A stretch of 64,000 bases of DNA from an uncultured Acidocella sp. (GTDB taxonomy: Bacteria; Pseudomonadota; Alphaproteobacteria; Acetobacterales; Acetobacteraceae): the NCBI RefSeq assembly GCF_946222605.1, contig NZ_CAMIIE010000001.1, positions 1 through 64,000 of the forward strand, in the 5' to 3' direction. The position numbers were made by a program, and so were the translations under genes. Under the pieces are notes generated by a model, which saw nothing but the letters and a program-made list of their open reading frames with translations, ran no database searches and had not been told where the DNA came from. Below, in pieces: positions 62,028 through 64,000 of this stretch. The number at the start of each line of letters is the position of its first letter. Position 1 is the first letter of the stretch.

Positions 62028-62053
62028 AGAGGGCGATACAGAGCCCGCAAAGA

Positions 62054-62085
62054 AAAACCCCAGGGCCTGAGGCTCTGGGGTTTTT
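62054..62085. terminator. Bidirectional terminator before the 50-residue gene
   Basis: CCCCAGGGCC and GGCTCTGGGG pair with one G-T around TGA. An A-run precedes and five T residues follow, so it can end the minus-strand small gene as well as any read-through from pntB. Confidence 0.8.
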
Positions 62086-62104
62086 GCGGACCAGTCCGGG
62101 ACGC

Positions 62105-62257
62105 TTATTCGGCGGGCAGGGTGGTCGGCTTGCGGTTGAAGATCTTCGAGAAGAGGGTCTTCACGGCGCGGGCGATTTCCTGCGCGATGATCTGATTGCC
62201 TTCGGCGGCGGCGATCATGCCTTCGCCCATCGTCTCAAAGCTGCTCTTAAAGCTCAT
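62105..62257 (-). CDS. Unrecognised 50-residue protein
   Basis: Reads MSFKSSFETMGEGMIAAAEG, then QIIAQEIARAVKTLFSKIF and ending RKPTTLPAE. Support as a real gene: ATG with a full AAGGAG seven bases upstream, GC-rich third positions, TAA stop and its own terminator 20-50 bases on. It looks like one or two amphipathic helices (about 8-41) without cysteine, signal peptide or membrane segment. I do not recognise a family, so no function is proposed. It lies between pntB (converging) and prmA (same strand, 139 bases upstream); nothing else is visible in that gap. Confidence 0.75.
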   Translation of the reverse strand: MSFKSSFETMGEGMIAAAEGNQIIAQEIARAVKTLFSKIFNRKPTTLPAE

Positions 62258-62395
62258 TGTTGCACTCCTTCAAAATAGGGTCTCTGCCCTGGGTTGAAGG
62301 ACGGCCTCCAGCTAAACCTTGAAGCCTTTATCCTCCCAGCCCATGCTGCGCTGCAACAAGCTGGTTTGCATGGCAGTTTTGCCGGAATGGAAGGG

Positions 62396-63271
62396 TCATT
62401 TGCGCAGGGTTAGGATCGACCAGGCGCCATCGACCAGCCGGCGCTCCAGCTTGAGCCCGGCGCGGCGGTGGCAGGAGAGCACCCAGTTCACCTGGGTGTT
62501 CAACAGCCCGGCCAGGATGGCGACGCCGCCCGGCGCCAGATGCGCGGCCAATTGATGCGCCATGGCGCAAAGCGGGCGGGCCAGGATGTTGGCGAAAACC
62601 AGATCGAAGGGGGCGGCCTTGGTGATTCGCGGGTCCTGCCAGCCATCGGCCTGGATCGCGCCGACCAGCCCCTGCACCCCGTTCAGCTTGGCGTTTTCGG
62701 CGGCGACACGGGCGGCGCGGGGGTCGATATCGGTGGCCAGCACCTTCTGGTTCAGCAGCTTGGCGGCGGCGATGGCGAGGATGCCCGAGCCGGTGCCGAG
62801 ATCCAGAATCCGCCGCGGGTGATGATGCTTGACCAGATCCTCCAGCGTCACCAGGCAGCCGCGGGTGGAGTTATGCTCGCCAGTGCCGAAGGCGAGGCCA
62901 GCATCCAGCGTGATGGTGATGCGCCCGGGCAGCTTGGCATCCTGGATATGGGTGCCGCGAATGGCGAAGCGCTTGCCGATGAGCTGCTCCGGGAAAGCCT
63001 GCTGGGTGCGCGCCAGCCAGCCGCCGACCGGCACCAGGCCACGGGTGATCTCGGGCGAAAAACCAGAAACCATCTCGGCGATCATCAGCGCGGCGGAAAG
63101 ATCGGCCTCATACGCGCCGCGTTCTTTCACACCTTGCAGATCCCATTCATCGGCATCTTCGTCGTGATAGAAGGAGACAGCGCGGCAGACGCTGGAGAGG
63201 GCGGCCTCGAAGGTTTCCATCACCTCGGCGGGCACCCGCAGGCTGATGCAGTCCAGCAATTCCTCAGCCAT
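62396..63271 (-). CDS. prmA: Ribosomal protein L11 methyltransferase
   Basis: SAM-dependent methyltransferase that trimethylates L11. 291 residues from MAEELLD. N-terminal substrate domain, then FGTGEHNSTRGCL (128-140), SAM motif ILDLGTGSGILAIAAA (155-170), ATDIDPRA and the N-P-P-like loop FANILARPL. The longer in-frame start lies inside the helicase gene and is not needed. Its start overlaps the end of uvrD by eight bases. Confidence 0.95.
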   Translation of the reverse strand: MAEELLDCISLRVPAEVMETFEAALSSVCRAVSFYHDEDADEWDLQGVKERGAYEADLSAALMIAEMVSGFSPEITRGLVPVGGWLARTQQAFPEQLIGKRFAIRGTHIQDAKLPGRITITLDAGLAFGTGEHNSTRGCLVTLEDLVKHHHPRRILDLGTGSGILAIAAAKLLNQKVLATDIDPRAARVAAENAKLNGVQGLVGAIQADGWQDPRITKAAPFDLVFANILARPLCAMAHQLAAHLAPGGVAILAGLLNTQVNWVLSCHRRAGLKLERRLVDGAWSILTLRK

Positions 63272-64000
63272 CGTGACGCTCCACGAAACGGTCCAGCACG
63301 CGTTTTTCTCCTGATGTCTCGAAATCGATATCCAGCCGGTCGTCATCGGCCGCGATCACCCGGCCATAGCCGAATTTCTGGTGGAATACCCGCGCCCCGA
63401 CGGGAATTTTTTGCGCCCGGGCGTGACGTGCCTGTACCTCCCACGCATCAGGGCGGCGGGCCTGCAGGGGGAACTGGGTGGCGGGCAGGGCGGGGCGCGC
63501 GCCGGCGGGCTGGGCGGAGCCGGAGCGGCGGATCACCTCTTCCGGCAGCTCATCGATGAAGCGGCTGGGAATCGAGCTTTGCCAATTGGCGTATATGCGC
63601 CGGTTGGCGGCATGCAGGATCACGGCGCGGTGCTTGGCGCGGGTGATGCCGACATAAGCCAGGCGCCGCTCTTCCTCCAGGCTCTTATTGCCGCCTTCAT
63701 CCAGTGAGCGCTGGTTGGGGAAGACGCCTTCCTCCCAGCCGGGGAGAAACACATTGTCGAACTCCAGCCCCTTGGCGCCGTGCAGGGTCATCATCGAGAC
63801 TTTCGCGCCGTCCTCCTGGGCTTCGGCTTCCGTCACCAGCGCGACATGCTCCAGGAATTCCTGCAACGTGCCGAAATCGGCCAAAGCGCGGGAGAGTTCC
63901 TTAAGGTTTTCCAAACGGCCCGGCGCGTCCGGGGCTTTGTCGGCCTTCCACATGGCAATGTAGCCGCTGTCTTCCAGCAGCGTGTCCAGCGCCACCACCG
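63264..64000 (-). CDS. uvrD: UvrD/PcrA-type DNA helicase, C-terminal part (gene runs off the window)
   Basis: About 245 residues of the 3' part of a superfamily 1A helicase used in nucleotide excision and mismatch repair. Helicase motifs V and VI are seen: VSMMTLHGAKGLEFDNVFLPGWEEGVFPN and EEERRLAYVGITRAK. The end GARVFHQKFGYGRVIAADDDRLDIDFE is the Tudor-like domain by which UvrD/PcrA contacts RNA polymerase. The start and the Walker A motif are beyond base 64000. Overlaps prmA by eight bases. Confidence 0.93.
   Translation of the reverse strand, partial: VVALDTLLEDSGYIAMWKADKAPDAPGRLENLKELSRALADFGTLQEFLEHVALVTEAEAQEDGAKVSMMTLHGAKGLEFDNVFLPGWEEGVFPNQRSLDEGGNKSLEEERRLAYVGITRAKHRAVILHAANRRIYANWQSSIPSRFIDELPEEVIRRSGSAQPAGARPALPATQFPLQARRPDAWEVQARHARAQKIPVGARVFHQKFGYGRVIAADDDRLDIDFETSGEKRVLDRFVERHDG

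Overview
The window is 64 kb of GC-rich bacterial chromosome from an alphaproteobacterium. The evidence is the tig-clpP-clpX-lon-hup block, a 14-gene nuo operon followed by birA-coaX-rnj, an ATP12-type chaperone, an NDUFA12 homologue beside mlaD and a DUF2155 gene, gapR (DUF2312), the short 441-residue ProS, and a ubiA/rsmE/gshA block. Intergenic hairpins followed or preceded by an AAAAGTTTTTGG-like tail are, as far as I recall, typical of Acetobacteraceae, so an acidophilic or acetic-acid-bacteria relative (Acidocella/Acidiphilium-like) is my inference, not something proved here. No phage, IS transposase, integrase, CRISPR array or rRNA is visible.

Layout. 0-5.1 kb (minus strand): gabT, then asmA-atp12-acyP. 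5.1-12.6 kb (plus): tRNA-Leu, tig, clpP, clpX, lon and hup (protein folding, proteolysis and nucleoid), then tRNA-Val and tRNA-Asp. 12.6-26.7 kb (plus): nuoA to nuoN with short gaps or overlaps, running directly into birA, coaX and rnj (to 29.9 kb). 30-34.6 kb (plus): an acyltransferase, proS, lolC/E and lolD. 34.7-41.7 kb (minus): two groups, namely a sugar dehydratase/epimerase, a DegT aminotransferase, prolyl aminopeptidase and a TAXI-type binding protein; and a cysteine-free relative of class II ribonucleotide reductase followed by RidA. 41.9-46.1 kb (plus): NDUFA12, mlaD, DUF2155 and two OmpA-like porins. 46.2-53.9 kb: a thiamine-precursor binding protein under a TPP riboswitch, a cation efflux protein, ubiA/rsmE/gshA, a lipoprotein and pyruvate kinase. 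54.1-64 kb: DUF1244, gapR, pepF with an ABC1 kinase, a TylF-like methyltransferase, the three-gene proton-translocating transhydrogenase pntAA-AB-B, an unrecognised 50-residue protein, prmA and the 3' part of a UvrD/PcrA helicase.

How the genes work together. Complex I (nuo plus the distant NDUFA12) and the transhydrogenase link NAD(P)H to the proton gradient; UbiA supplies the quinone precursor. Tig, ClpXP and Lon form the protein quality-control set. LolC/E-LolD, MlaD, AsmA, OmpA proteins and the glycan enzymes serve the envelope.

The most interesting points are regulatory or evolutionary. (1) A clear TPP riboswitch whose 3' end carries the ribosome binding site of a lone ThiY-like gene with no permease or ATPase beside it. 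(2) A pair of NrdR-like boxes, 16 bases apart, in front of the cysteine-free RNR-related gene. (3) Two neighbouring ompA-like genes whose last 332 coding bases differ at only one base while their barrels have diverged. (4) A 104-base double-hairpin element present in three full copies and one partial copy, one of which supplies a stop codon.
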